Origin: Aeromonas dhakensis
GTDB lineage: Bacteria > Pseudomonadota > Gammaproteobacteria > Enterobacterales > Aeromonadaceae
DNA length: 64,000 nt
NCBI RefSeq assembly: GCF_000820305.1
Contig: NZ_CDBH01000025.1
Location: 108,707-172,706 of the forward strand
Direction: 5' to 3'
This document shows positions 54,246 through 64,000 of this stretch, one piece after another (within the stretch, counting starts at the first letter, position 1; the number at the start of each line of letters is the position of its first letter). Made by a program: the position numbers and the translations under genes. The notes beneath the pieces were generated by a model, which had not been told where the DNA came from, did no database searches, and saw nothing but the letters and a program-made list of their open reading frames with translations.

Positions 54246-55024
54246 TGTTGACAAGCCAGGTAAGCAAACTGGGGCGAAGCGGGGTGCGGTTCATCAGCGC
54301 CATCGGCCGCGCCACTATCATGTTGTTTCACGCGTTGGCGGGCAAACCCGCGCCGCGCAAGCACTTTCCGCTGCTGGTACAGCAGCTCTATGTGGTCGGG
54401 GTGCAGTCGGTCGCCATCATTCTGGTGTCGGGCCTGTTCATCGGCATGGTGCTCTCGCTGCAGGGCTACAACGTCCTGAAGGACTTTGGCGCCGAGCAGA
54501 GCCTGGGCCCGCTGGTCTCCCTCTCCCTGCTGCGGGAGCTGGGTCCGGTGGTGACCGCTCTGCTGTTTGCCGGTCGTGCGGGCTCCGCCCTCACCGCCGA
54601 GATCGGTCTGATGAAGGCCACCGAGCAGCTCTCGAGCCTCGAGATGATGGCGGTGGATCCGCTGCGTCGGGTGGTGGCGCCGCGTTTCTGGGCCGGGGTC
54701 ATCAGCATGCCGCTGCTGGCCTTCATGTTCAGCCTGATCGGCATCTTCGGCGGCAAGCTGGTCGGGGTGGACTGGCTGGGGGTCGATGAGGGGGGGTTCT
54801 GGTCCGCCATGCAGGCTTCCGTCGACTGGCAGGATGACATCATGCAGGGCGCCATCAAGAGCCTGATCTTCGCCCTGGTGGTCACCTGGATTGCGCTCTT
54901 TAACGGTTATGATGCCAAGCCGACTTCGGCCGGGATCAGTCAGGCCACGACCCGTACCGTGGTCCACTCCTCCCTGGCCGTGCTCGGCCTGGATTTTATA
55001 CTCACCGCAGTCATGTTTGGATAA
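54245..55024 (+). CDS. mlaE: Phospholipid transport permease MlaE
   Basis: MlaE is the membrane permease of the Mla system. It has 259 residues and about six membrane segments. The family motif [50 protein letters not shown] (about 115-165) is complete. An N-terminal amphipathic region precedes [31 protein letters not shown]. Confidence 0.95.
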   Translation: MLTSQVSKLGRSGVRFISAIGRATIMLFHALAGKPAPRKHFPLLVQQLYVVGVQSVAIILVSGLFIGMVLSLQGYNVLKDFGAEQSLGPLVSLSLLRELGPVVTALLFAGRAGSALTAEIGLMKATEQLSSLEMMAVDPLRRVVAPRFWAGVISMPLLAFMFSLIGIFGGKLVGVDWLGVDEGGFWSAMQASVDWQDDIMQGAIKSLIFALVVTWIALFNGYDAKPTSAGISQATTRTVVHSSLAVLGLDFILTAVMFG

Positions 55025-55031
55025 GGTAAAG

Positions 55032-55523
55032 ATGAAGTTCAGCAAAGTAGAATTCCTGGTTGGCACCTTCATGCTGGCCGGCATCGGTGCCATTCTGGCA
55101 TTGGCACTGCAAGTGGCCGGTTTGAGTTTCAAACCGGAAGGAGAAACCTATACCCTGCGCGCCCATTTCGATAATATCGGCGGCCTGAAAGTACGCTCTC
55201 CGGTCAAGGTGGGCGGCGTGGTGGTCGGTCGGGTCAGCGACATCAGCCTGGATGCCAAGAGCCAGGTTCCGGTCGTCTCCCTGCAGATGCAGAAGAGCGC
55301 CGGCGAGTTCTCCGAGACCAGCACCCTCTCCATCCTGACCTCAGGCCTGCTGGGTGAGCAGTACATCGGCCTGGTACCCGGTTTTACCGATGAGGAGATG
55401 GGCACCAGCATGCTCAAGGATGGCGACATGATTGAAGACACCAAATCCGCCATTGTGCTGGAAGACCTGATTGGCAAATTCCTCTACAGCCAGTCTTCCG
55501 ACACCAAGTCAGACAGCAAGTAA
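55032..55523 (+). CDS. mlaD: Phospholipid transport MCE-domain protein MlaD
   Basis: MlaD is a membrane-anchored hexameric MCE protein that carries phospholipids between MlaC and MlaFE. From the ATG at 55032 it has 163 residues. The anchor is FLVGTFMLAGIGAILALALQ (8-27) and the MCE domain holds YTLRAHFDNIGGLKVRSPVKVGGVVVGRVSDISLD (about 40-74). GLLGEQYIGLVPGF is a further family motif. Confidence 0.95.
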   Translation: MKFSKVEFLVGTFMLAGIGAILALALQVAGLSFKPEGETYTLRAHFDNIGGLKVRSPVKVGGVVVGRVSDISLDAKSQVPVVSLQMQKSAGEFSETSTLSILTSGLLGEQYIGLVPGFTDEEMGTSMLKDGDMIEDTKSAIVLEDLIGKFLYSQSSDTKSDSK

Positions 55524-55532
55524 GGAGTAACC

Positions 55533-56165
55533 ATGTTCAAGAAGATCGCCCTGTTGCTGGGCCTGATGACCAGCATGCTGTTTTCCCTGACCGCGCAAGC
55601 CACCGACGCCACCGACCCCTACGCCCTGGTGGATCAGGCTGCCAAGCAGACCTTCGCTCGCCTGAAATCCGATCAGGCCCAGGTGAAGAGCAACCCGGAT
55701 CACCTGCGGGTGATCATCCGCGAAGAGCTGCTGCCCTACGTGGACAACCGCTTCGCCGCCTACAAGGTGCTCGGCAACCAGATCAAGCAGACCACCCCGG
55801 CCCAGCGTGACGCCTTCGTCGAGGTGTTCACCGAGTACATGGTGAGCTCCTACGCCGACGCCCTGGCCCATTTCGACAAGCAGACCGTCAAGGTCGAGCC
55901 GGGCAAGGCCGCCGGTGACAGCAACATCACCGCCGTCAACGTCAGCGTGAAAGAGGCCGGCAAGCCGGATATCTTCCTCGAGTTCAAGCTGCGCAAGAAC
56001 AACAAGACCGGCGAATGGAAAGCCTTCGACATGGTCGCCGAGGGGATCAGCCTGCTCTCTGCCAAACAGAACGAGCTGGGTGGCCTCATTCGCCAGAACG
56101 GCATCGATGCGGTGATCGCCCAGCTGCGCGCCCACAATGCCAAGCCGCTGGTGCTCAAGTCATGA
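55533..56165 (+). CDS. mlaC: Periplasmic phospholipid-binding protein MlaC
   Basis: MlaC shuttles phospholipid across the periplasm. It has 210 residues with a signal peptide (MFKKIALLLGLMTSMLFSLTAQA). The Tol-Ttg2 domain contains ADPYALVDQAAKQTF-like sequence at its start and the lipid-pocket region RDAFVEVFTEYMVSSYADALAHFDKQTVKVEPG. It is coupled to mlaB by ATGA overlap. Confidence 0.95.
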   Translation: MFKKIALLLGLMTSMLFSLTAQATDATDPYALVDQAAKQTFARLKSDQAQVKSNPDHLRVIIREELLPYVDNRFAAYKVLGNQIKQTTPAQRDAFVEVFTEYMVSSYADALAHFDKQTVKVEPGKAAGDSNITAVNVSVKEAGKPDIFLEFKLRKNNKTGEWKAFDMVAEGISLLSAKQNELGGLIRQNGIDAVIAQLRAHNAKPLVLKS

Positions 56166-56434
56166 GACTGAGCGGCGAGCTGCAGGCGGCTCAGGTGATT
56201 GAGCTGTGGCAACGGCGGGCTGACTGGTGGCAGGAAGATCTGCTCGAGCTCGGCGACGTGACCACGCTGGATTCCGCCGGGCTGGCCCTGCTGGTCAAAT
56301 GGGCCAAAGCCGCTCTGGCACGAGGCGCCACACCGCAACTGGTGGGTGCCTCCGCTGATTTCTATACCCTGGCCAACCTCTACGGAGTGGCCGGATTGTT
56401 TCAATCAACCCCGCTCACAACTGAGGACGCATAA
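56162..56434 (+). CDS. mlaB: Phospholipid transport STAS-domain protein MlaB
   Basis: MlaB is a cytoplasmic STAS protein that stabilises MlaF. From the ATG at 56162 it has 90 residues. The STAS core reads [50 protein letters not shown]; the [10 protein letters not shown] stretch is the family hallmark. It overlaps mlaC and ibaG by a few bases at either end. Confidence 0.92.
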   Translation: MRLSGELQAAQVIELWQRRADWWQEDLLELGDVTTLDSAGLALLVKWAKAALARGATPQLVGASADFYTLANLYGVAGLFQSTPLTTEDA

Positions 56435-56691
56435 TGCAAGTCTCTGAAATTGAAGCGATACTCCTCGAGGCTCTGCCATTGTCCGAAGTCCATGTCAAAG
56501 GGGATGGCAGTCACTACCAAGTGATCGCCGTCGGTGACATGTTTGACGGCATGAGCCGGGTCAAGAAGCAGCAGGCCATCTATGCCCCGCTGATGGACAA
56601 GATCGCCAGCAACACCATTCACGCACTCTCCATCAAGGCCTTTACCGATGCCGAGTGGAAACGCGAACGTAAATTTCTACTGCCCTCCTGA
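56434..56691 (+). CDS. ibaG: BolA-family acid-stress protein IbaG
   Basis: IbaG is a BolA-like protein that binds monothiol glutaredoxin iron-sulfur clusters. It has 85 residues. [39 protein letters not shown] is the BolA core. Its TAATG overlap with mlaB and place before murA match E. coli yrbA. Confidence 0.94.
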   Translation: MQVSEIEAILLEALPLSEVHVKGDGSHYQVIAVGDMFDGMSRVKKQQAIYAPLMDKIASNTIHALSIKAFTDAEWKRERKFLLPS

Positions 56692-56708
56692 TTTGGTATC
56701 AAACGTAA

Positions 56709-57965
<1,257 letters not shown>

Positions 57966-57990
57966 TTGCCGCCCCTGCGCACGCCGATAC

Positions 57991-58023
57991 AAAAAGGCCC
58001 CTCGCATAGCGAGGGGCCTTTTT
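57991..58023. terminator. Bidirectional terminator between murA and pmbA
   Basis: AAAAAGGCCCCTCGC and GCGAGGGGCCTTTTT form a 10-base-pair GC-rich stem with a short loop, flanked by A- and T-runs. It ends the mla-murA transcript and, on the other strand, the pmbA transcript. Confidence 0.93.
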
Positions 58024-58044
58024 CATGAGCGCGGATCGGCTGGG

Positions 58045-59388
58045 TCAGTGTCCCGCCAGCTTCATGCTCTCGATCAGCACCGAGCCGGTCTTGAGGCTGG
58101 AGCGCTCATCTTCGTCGCTACCCACCGCCACGATATGGCTGAACATCTCGGCCAGATTGCCGGCGATGGTGATCTCTTCGACCGGATAGGCTATCTCGCC
58201 GTTCTCCACCCAGAAACCGGCAGCGCCGCGGGAGTAATCGCCATTGACGATATTGACCCCCTGCCCCATCAGTTCGGTCACTAGCAGGCCGGTGCCCATC
58301 TCCTTGAGCATGCCATTGAAATCCTGGCCGGTGCTGGAAACCTGCCAGTTGTGGATGCCGCCGGCGTGGCCCGTGCTGGTAAGCCCCAGCTTGCGGGCGG
58401 AGTAGGAGGTAAGCAGCCAGCTCATCAGCTCGCCATTGCGCACTATGTCCATGTCGCGGGTGAGCACCCCTTCCCCATCGAACGGGGTACTGGCGAGCCC
58501 CCCCAGCAGGTGGGGGAATTCCTGGATGGTGAGCCATTCGGGCAGGATCTGCTTGCCCAGCTTGTCCAGCAGGAAGCTCGACTTGCGGTAGAGGTTGCCG
58601 CCGCTGATGGCCATCACCAGATGACCCCAGAGACCAGCCGCCGTATCGGGATGGAACAGCACGGGTGCATGGCGGGTGGCGATCTTGCGGGCACCGAGGC
58701 GGGAGACGGTGCGCTCCACCGCCTCATCGGCAATGCGCTGCGGGCTCCAGAGGCCCTCCAGGGTACGACTGGAGGAGTAGCCGTAATCACGCTGCATGTC
58801 GCCGTCCTGCTCGCCGATCAGCACGCAGCTCAGGGAGTTGCGCGAGGCGGCATAGCCTTTGACGAAGCCGCGACTGTTGCCATAGACCTTGATGCCAAGG
58901 TGGCTGGAGAAACCTGCGCCGTCGGAGTGCTTGATGCGGGCATCGCGCCCCAGCGCCAACCGCTCGCACTCGGTGGCCAGCTCGATGCCATATTGGGGAT
59001 CCAGCGCGACCGGGTGGCACAGCTGCAGATCCGGGGCGTTCCAGGCCAGCAAATCTGCATCCGCCAGACCGGCACACTCGTCAGGGGAGGTATGGCGCGC
59101 AATCTCCATGGCCGCTTCCACGGCGGCGCGAATGGCTGACGGGCTCAGATCCGTGGTGGACGAGGATCCCTTGCAGCCATCACGATAGACGGCGATGCCG
59201 AGCGCGCCATCCTTGTTGAATTCGATGCTTTCCAGTTCACAACCGCGGGTGTTGACCGACAGCCCGGTCTGTTTGCTGATGGAGACTTCGGCCAGCGAGG
59301 CGCCCAGTCCCTTGGCGATATCCAGGGCCTCGGCAACCACGGCCTCGAGATGGGCTTGATCCTGGCGGATTTGGTCTTGCTGATCCAT
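58045..59388 (-). CDS. pmbA: Metalloprotease PmbA (TldE)
   Basis: PmbA/TldE works with TldD to process microcin- and antitoxin-type peptides. It has 447 residues. The family stretches are VSISKQTGLSVNTRGCELESIEFNKDGALGIAVYRDGCKGSSSTTDLS (N-terminal part), ASTPFDGEGVLTRDMDIVRNGELMSWLLTSYSARKLGLTSTGHAGG, and VNGDYSRGAAGFWVENGEIAYPVEEITIAGNL near the C-terminus. It diverges from darP, the standard pairing. Confidence 0.95.
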   Translation of the reverse strand: MDQQDQIRQDQAHLEAVVAEALDIAKGLGASLAEVSISKQTGLSVNTRGCELESIEFNKDGALGIAVYRDGCKGSSSTTDLSPSAIRAAVEAAMEIARHTSPDECAGLADADLLAWNAPDLQLCHPVALDPQYGIELATECERLALGRDARIKHSDGAGFSSHLGIKVYGNSRGFVKGYAASRNSLSCVLIGEQDGDMQRDYGYSSSRTLEGLWSPQRIADEAVERTVSRLGARKIATRHAPVLFHPDTAAGLWGHLVMAISGGNLYRKSSFLLDKLGKQILPEWLTIQEFPHLLGGLASTPFDGEGVLTRDMDIVRNGELMSWLLTSYSARKLGLTSTGHAGGIHNWQVSSTGQDFNGMLKEMGTGLLVTELMGQGVNIVNGDYSRGAAGFWVENGEIAYPVEEITIAGNLAEMFSHIVAVGSDEDERSSLKTGSVLIESMKLAGH

Positions 59389-59501
59389 AACTCACATCTG
59401 TATGAAGGAAGGAAAGGGGCTAAGCATATCAGACCCCTGCGCCCAGCGGGAGAAGCTGGTAACATATCCGCCAAACGTGAATGACAGGAATCAAGAGACC
59501 G

Positions 59502-60026
59502 ATGAGTCAATATCAAGACGACAACGAGTGGGAAGACTGGGGCCCCAGCAAGAGCCAGCTCAAGCGTGATGCCGAGGCGCTGCAGAAGATGGGGGAAGAG
59601 ATCGTCTCCCTCAGCCACAGCGAACTGGAGAAGATCCCGCTGGATGAGGAGCTGGCCGAAGCAGTCGAGCTGGGCCGCAAGCTCAAGCCGAAGAAGGACG
59701 AGTCTTTCCGTCGCCACCTGCAGTTCATCGGCCGGTTGATGCGCAGCCGCGATGTGGAGCCCATCGTCGAGGCGCTCTCCATCATCAAGAATCGCCACTC
59801 CACCGTCAACGCCCGCCTGCATCGACTGGAACAGTGGCGCGAACGGCTGATCAGCGAAGGCGACAGCGCCCTCAACGAGCTGATGTCCCAGTTCCACGAG
59901 CTGGACCGCCAGAAGCTGCGCCAGCTGATCCGCTCCGCCAACAAGGAGCGGGAGCTGAACAAGCCGCCGGTGGCCTATCGCGAGATGTACCAGTATCTGC
60001 GCGGCGAGATCGAAGATCTACTGTAA
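59502..60026 (+). CDS. darP: Ribosome biogenesis factor DarP (YjgA)
   Basis: DarP joins late 50S subunit precursors. From the ATG at 59502 it has 174 residues and is mostly charged helices. WGPSKSQLKRDAEALQKMGEEIVSLSHSELEKIPLDEELAEAV and SRDVEPIVEALSIIKNRHSTVNARLHRLEQWRERLI are family-typical. A 7-codon upstream extension to another ATG is less likely. Confidence 0.93.
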   Translation: MSQYQDDNEWEDWGPSKSQLKRDAEALQKMGEEIVSLSHSELEKIPLDEELAEAVELGRKLKPKKDESFRRHLQFIGRLMRSRDVEPIVEALSIIKNRHSTVNARLHRLEQWRERLISEGDSALNELMSQFHELDRQKLRQLIRSANKERELNKPPVAYREMYQYLRGEIEDLL

Positions 60027-60070
60027 GTGATGACTCACGTTCGCCGACAGGCGGCGGTCAACACAAAATG

Positions 60071-60096
60071 AAACGGGGCCTATACGGCCCCGTTTT
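60071..60096. terminator. Bidirectional terminator between darP and the PBP gene
   Basis: ACGGGGCC (60073-60080) and GGCCCCGT (60086-60093) form an 8-base-pair stem with a 5-base loop, with A bases on one side and T bases on the other. It serves convergent darP and the large PBP gene, whose stop is at 60112. Confidence 0.88.
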
Positions 60097-60111
60097 TCAT
60101 GGCGTGAAGGG

Positions 60112-63100
60112 TCAGTTACCCGCTACGCACTGGGTGTGGGTTTCCGGTTGCAGATAGGGCATCAGCAGCGGCGCCATCCCCTTGAGCACCTGTACCGGCA
60201 GGGCCGAGGTGAAGCGGAACTTGTCGGACTGGCTGCCAGGCACATAGGCCGTCAGGGTACCGAAGTGATCATCCCCGATGTAGAAGACGAAGGTCGCGGT
60301 CCGGTTGCGGGCCAGCGAGCTGGTCACGTTGCCGTAGCGGCCCACCGTCTCGATCCGGTTGTCACCGGTCCCCGTCTTGCCCCCCATCTGCAGCACTGTG
60401 CCGTCCGGCAGGGCGAAGGCACCGGCGATGCGCCTGGCGGTGCCCCCTTCCACCACCTTCGACAACGCATTGCGCAGGGCGGTGGCCACTTCGACCGGCA
60501 ATACCCGGGTCCCCTCGGTCTGCGCCGGCGTGAACTCTGTCTCGAACGGCGTGCCCTTGGCAAACGAGAGGTGCTCGATACGCAGGGTCGGCGCGCGGAT
60601 GCCGCCATTCTGGATGATCCCCATCAGCTCGGCCAACGCGGCAGGACGGTCGCCCGAGCTGCCCAGCGCGGTCGCCAGCGACGGCACCAGGTGATCGAAC
60701 GGATAGCCCAGTCTGGCCCAGCGCTGATGGATATCGAGGAAGGCCTCGACCTCCAGCATGGTGCGGATCCGGCTGTCGCGGGCGCTGCGGTGCCGGGTCT
60801 TGAACAGCCAGCTGTAGACCTCTTGGCGCTCGTCCCGGCTCGCCTCGACGGCATCGGCGAAGGTCGCCTTGTCAAACTCCTTGAGATAGGAGAGCAGCCA
60901 CAGCTCCAGCGGGTGTACCCGGGCGATATAGCCCTGATCCGGCAGCGAATACTTGCCAGGACCATAGCTGGTGTAGAGCTGTTCGATGCGCCGCTCGCTC
61001 AGTTTCTCCCGCGGCAGGTGCTTGGCCAGGAAGGCCGCGAAGGTCTCCTGCGAGGCATCCGGCATCAGGTAGCGGTGTACGGCGGCAAGGCGCACCGCGC
61101 TGGGCTTGAGACCATCCAGGAAGGTGTCGAGCTGCTCCTCCGGAGTCTTGCCACGGTATTTGCGCCAGAAGCGCAGCAGATAGGTCTGTCCCTCCTTGTC
61201 TGCAAACTTGGCCAGATATTCGGTGCGACGCGGATCCTTGTCATCCTTGAGCAGCTGGGCGCGGTTGCCCTCCCGGTAGAGGCTGTAGCGAACGATATCG
61301 CGCATCAAGCGTACGAACGGCAGGTTGATGGACTCACGCAGGGCATCGCGAATGGCCGGAATGCGGCCGTTGTCTTCGCGCCGGAAGTTGTTGAAGGTGT
61401 GCATGCCGCCACCGGTGAAGAACCCCTCGTTCGGGCTGGCGGAATACTTGCGATCCAGCGCAGCCTCCAGCATCAGGGGCAGGCTCTTGTCCTTGGCAGT
61501 CATCAGGTAAGAGACGGCCCAGCGGCTGATGTTGTCCTGATCCGACACCTCAATCTTGCGCAGGCTCTCGGCCGACATGCCGGCATAACTGTCGTGCAGC
61601 TCGGAGACGATCTCCAGATAGGTGGTCAGCACCCGCAGCTTGGCGGTAGAGCCCAACTCCAGCTTGCTGCCCTCGTTGATGTCGAACGGCTGATCCGTGT
61701 TGTCGGTCTGCACCCGCACCTTGAAGCCTTGCGGCGATTTTTCGAACAGGGTGAAGCTGTACTTCACATCCCCCGTCTTCTCCGGCGAGAGCAGGCGCTC
61801 ACCAAACAGGCCGACCTGAGCGGCAAACGTCGGATCAGCCAACTGTTGCAGGTAATGGGAAACCTCGTTTTGCAGCGGCATGTTGAGGCTGGTGTCGGCC
61901 GTCAGATCGAGCCGGTCCAGATCGTAGAGCTGCACCCCGAGCTGACGGCTGAGACGGGTACGGGCAACCTGCAACCCCTTGTTGTTGTTGACCTTGGTCA
62001 CCGCGGGGGACTGCAGGAAGTCACGGAAGGTGATCCTGGCCTTCAGCGCAGCCTCCATCAGCGGCGGCGTGATCATCCCTTCCTGCACGAACAAACGCAG
62101 ATAGCTGTCGGTCAGAGTGGCCAGAGCCTCTCGTCCCTGAGCCAGGTAATAGGAGGGGCGGCGATGGGCAATCATCAACGAAACCACCTGACGCAGTGCC
62201 AGCCCCTGCTCCGCCAGCGAGGCATCCTGGTTGCGAGCGGGATCCAGCAACCGGTTCACCTCGTCAACATTGGCACCGAACCAGACCCAGAGGCCATCAC
62301 CCAGACCGTGCACCTCGCCATAACCGGGGGCTGCCGAGAGTGGCACCGAGTTGAGGTAGGCCCAGGCAACCAGCTTGCGTGCCTCCAGGGTCTCCGGCCC
62401 AAGCCGGTAAGCCCGCACACTGGCGGACGCCATCTGGCGGATCTTCTCGGTGGGGGAGAGCGTCAGGCCATCCGGCGAGTGGCGGTATTTCTCGACCTGG
62501 GTCGCCAGGGTACTGCCGCCGGCCGACTGATCCTGCATATCCAGCGCCTTGCCCACCTGGGACATGGCCGCCTTGGCAAAACGGGGCCAGTCCACGGCCG
62601 GGTTGGCCAGCGGATGTTCGTTGCTGAGCAGATCGCGGTTCTCGATGAACAGCAGCGACTGGATCACCAGCGGCGGGATGGAGGCAAAGTCCGGATAATA
62701 GTGGGTCGGATACTTGAACTGATAGAAGGGTTCCGCCCGGCAGTCATGCAGGGTCAGGCCGGCCTGGACCTTCTCGGTATAGGGGACGAAGAAGCCGCGG
62801 CTGGCGTAGTCATACAAGGCATCGGAGAAATGCACCTGCTCGCTGACCTGGTAGCCGCGCTGCAGCAGACGCTCCTGCATCATGGGCAGCAGCACATAAC
62901 CCAGCCGCTTGTCGAAAGGGCCATCCTCGGGGAAGGCAATCTGCTTGCTAAGACCGGGCTCGACCTGATAGGTCAGCTTGGCGGCATAGCGGGAGATCTC
63001 CTGCGACTGCAGGCGCGACGTCTGCATCTCATAGCCCACCAGAGCAATCACGGCGGCCAGGCATAGCAAAAAGAGAAAGCAGAACAGCCAGCGCCACCAG

Positions 63101-63234
63101 GGACGACGCTTGCGCTTGTACTTCCCGTCCGCGCTTGGGACAGATGAATCCTGATATGCCACTTTGTTCAAATCCGTCTGTTCTGATGCGCCCATATCAG
63201 CCCCACCATGGTTGCGCAATTTATTGTGTTTCAC
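60112..63234 (-). CDS. Unusually large class A penicillin-binding protein (GT51 + transpeptidase)
   Basis: This 1040-residue bifunctional peptidoglycan synthase does not match the lengths of PBP1A, PBP1B or PBP1C. A basic cytoplasmic N-terminus (KRKRRPWWRW) and one membrane span (about 48-68) lead to a GT51 domain with FIENRD (E198 as likely catalytic base) and GGSTLATQ (239-246). The transpeptidase has SxxK as S529-T-A-K532, SxN as S635-I-N637, and KTGTG in MGGKTGTGDNR near residue 960, so both activities look intact. An insert of about 100 residues separates SxxK and SxN. No other gene is coupled to it. Confidence 0.85.
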   Translation of the reverse strand: MKHNKLRNHGGADMGASEQTDLNKVAYQDSSVPSADGKYKRKRRPWWRWLFCFLFLLCLAAVIALVGYEMQTSRLQSQEISRYAAKLTYQVEPGLSKQIAFPEDGPFDKRLGYVLLPMMQERLLQRGYQVSEQVHFSDALYDYASRGFFVPYTEKVQAGLTLHDCRAEPFYQFKYPTHYYPDFASIPPLVIQSLLFIENRDLLSNEHPLANPAVDWPRFAKAAMSQVGKALDMQDQSAGGSTLATQVEKYRHSPDGLTLSPTEKIRQMASASVRAYRLGPETLEARKLVAWAYLNSVPLSAAPGYGEVHGLGDGLWVWFGANVDEVNRLLDPARNQDASLAEQGLALRQVVSLMIAHRRPSYYLAQGREALATLTDSYLRLFVQEGMITPPLMEAALKARITFRDFLQSPAVTKVNNNKGLQVARTRLSRQLGVQLYDLDRLDLTADTSLNMPLQNEVSHYLQQLADPTFAAQVGLFGERLLSPEKTGDVKYSFTLFEKSPQGFKVRVQTDNTDQPFDINEGSKLELGSTAKLRVLTTYLEIVSELHDSYAGMSAESLRKIEVSDQDNISRWAVSYLMTAKDKSLPLMLEAALDRKYSASPNEGFFTGGGMHTFNNFRREDNGRIPAIRDALRESINLPFVRLMRDIVRYSLYREGNRAQLLKDDKDPRRTEYLAKFADKEGQTYLLRFWRKYRGKTPEEQLDTFLDGLKPSAVRLAAVHRYLMPDASQETFAAFLAKHLPREKLSERRIEQLYTSYGPGKYSLPDQGYIARVHPLELWLLSYLKEFDKATFADAVEASRDERQEVYSWLFKTRHRSARDSRIRTMLEVEAFLDIHQRWARLGYPFDHLVPSLATALGSSGDRPAALAELMGIIQNGGIRAPTLRIEHLSFAKGTPFETEFTPAQTEGTRVLPVEVATALRNALSKVVEGGTARRIAGAFALPDGTVLQMGGKTGTGDNRIETVGRYGNVTSSLARNRTATFVFYIGDDHFGTLTAYVPGSQSDKFRFTSALPVQVLKGMAPLLMPYLQPETHTQCVAGN

Positions 63235-63365
63235 TCAAGCTTAGTCGTTTCAAGTCAATGGCTTGAAATCTATTGACCGCTTTGTAGTGATGGTAACAGG
63301 GCGATCATGAAAAGGGGAGCCGATTGTTGCAGAGCGGCGAGAGATCCGAGCTGATGACAGAAAGC

Positions 63366-63392
63366 AAAACACCGGCCATGGGCCGGTGTTTT
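63366..63392 (-). terminator. Terminator of the small coiled-coil gene
   Basis: AACACCGGCC and GGCCGGTGTT form a 10-base-pair stem with a short ATG loop. T-runs stand at the minus-strand end (TTTTGCTTTC). It lies 20 bases past the stop of the gene at 63412-63729. The remaining stretch to 63235 should hold the PBP promoter. Confidence 0.75.
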
Positions 63393-63411
63393 GGGAGAAT
63401 AATGAGCGAGC

Positions 63412-63729
63412 TTACTTGCTGGAGCTCATCGCCTTGAGCTTGGAGCTCAGGTCTTTACGCTCCTTGGAAAGCTCGGCGTTTTTGATGATGTGATCATCCA
63501 CCCGCTCTTCATAGTCGGCACGCATGTTGGCGATGATGGCCTGAACCTCATCGATGCTCATGCCCGGCTTGATGTAATCGCTCAGGTTGTCGAGCAGCAA
63601 CACCCGCTTCTGGTTGTCACGGATCTTCTTCTCATTGTCTGCAATTTCACGCTTGAGCTTGTTCTGACGACGAGACATACGCACATATTCCAGTACATCG
63701 CTGAAGGTGGACTTGTTTACTTGTTCCAT
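63412..63729 (-). CDS. Conserved small coiled-coil protein of unknown function
   Basis: This 105-residue protein starts at ATG 63729 ([20 protein letters not shown]). It is almost wholly charged helix: [31 protein letters not shown], a central turn [16 protein letters not shown], then a second helix [27 protein letters not shown]. That pattern suggests an antiparallel coiled-coil hairpin. I think similar proteins occur in Vibrio and Shewanella and are sometimes labelled ParA, but there is no P-loop here, so that label would be wrong. It is a single-gene unit with its own terminator. Confidence 0.8.
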   Translation of the reverse strand: MEQVNKSTFSDVLEYVRMSRRQNKLKREIADNEKKIRDNQKRVLLLDNLSDYIKPGMSIDEVQAIIANMRADYEERVDDHIIKNAELSKERKDLSSKLKAMSSSK

Positions 63730-64000
63730 ATCGATACCACTGACGTAAGGTTGATAAAAGCAGGCCAAGTTGCATCCGTACAGAGAAACGAGCATGAGAG
63801 AGTACGGGCCAACCCAAGATGCCCTTTACTCTACCGAGTTATGAAGCAGATACAACCCTAATTGCAGCTCTGGCGCCGGGTTTCGGCAGAGGAGAGTCGA
63901 GTGGAGAATAAGGAGTGAGGCAGGCACTGATCATGCATCGAAGAACAGCGGTCAAATACGAATCAAGCCGAATTTCAGGTAATAAAAAAGCCCGCTCAGA
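63730..64000. other. Right-edge region without a supported gene
   Basis: I see no gene here. A frame on the plus strand ending at 63861 is antisense to the small coiled-coil gene and not credible. At 63983-64000 the sequence AATAAAAAAGCCCGCTCAGA looks like the left arm of a bidirectional terminator cut by the window edge, so a gene probably lies just to the right. Confidence 0.4.

Noticed and set aside
60136..63066. 976-codon open frame antisense to the large PBP
   Set aside because: It is a shadow of high-GC third positions. The PBP frame has complete GT51 and transpeptidase motifs, while the antisense product is low-complexity and rich in H, Q, R and G.

Overview
The window is a gammaproteobacterial chromosome segment that looks like the genus Aeromonas. 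This rests on an Aeromonas/Vibrio-type lateral flagellar cluster with a LafK-like regulator, the petABC-sspAB, rplM-rpsI-zapE and kdsD-kdsC-lptCAB-rpoN-hpf-ptsN-rapZ-npr neighbourhoods, and fairly high GC. Species assignment is not possible from the sequence alone. No transposase, CRISPR array, tRNA or rRNA gene was seen.

Positions 1-24190 hold almost one whole hook-basal-body and export gene set of a lateral (secondary, swarming-type) flagellum. Going from right to left on the minus strand: switch and export genes fliMNPQR-flhBA, a sigma-54 activator of LafK type, MS-ring/motor/ATPase genes fliEFGHIJ, a plus-strand block flgA-flgM-flgN, and the rod/ring/hook genes flgBCDEFGHIJKL. An unidentified gene runs off the left edge. 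Flagellin, cap, fliK-like, lafS-like sigma factor and stator genes are not in the window and presumably lie to the left. The cluster starts directly behind the RNase P RNA gene rnpB (24420-24804), so this may be an insertion junction.

Positions 24866-38576 are conserved housekeeping genes: rsmI; lpoA-yraN-diaA-dolP (peptidoglycan synthase activation, replication timing, outer membrane); sspA-sspB; petABC (cytochrome bc1); rplM-rpsI; zapE; zapG; and the periplasmic proteases degQ-degS.

Positions 38577-46407 hold the least understood part, an accessory catabolic operon. It encodes a stand-alone PRD-like protein, a glycine-rich SFCGS protein, DUF4312, two polytopic membrane proteins (DUF4311, DUF4310), an amidohydrolase, a DgaE-type PLP ammonia-lyase and a KDGP aldolase. 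A multidomain HTH-PRD-PRD-EIIB-EIIA regulator gene follows. The enzymes point to breakdown of an amino sugar acid (glucosaminate-like) to pyruvate and glyceraldehyde-3-phosphate. The four small and membrane proteins stand where the mannose-family PTS permease stands in the related Salmonella dga operon, and may be an undescribed uptake system.

Positions 46423-63729 return to core genes: npr-rapZ-ptsN-hpf-rpoN (nitrogen PTS, sigma-54), lptBAC-kdsCD (LPS transport and KDO synthesis), mlaFEDCB-ibaG-murA (phospholipid retrograde transport and peptidoglycan precursor synthesis), pmbA, darP, an unusually large class A penicillin-binding protein, and a small coiled-coil protein of unknown function. 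rpoN supplies the sigma factor that the LafK-like activator would need, and the nitrogen PTS lies directly against the PTS-type regulator of the catabolic operon.
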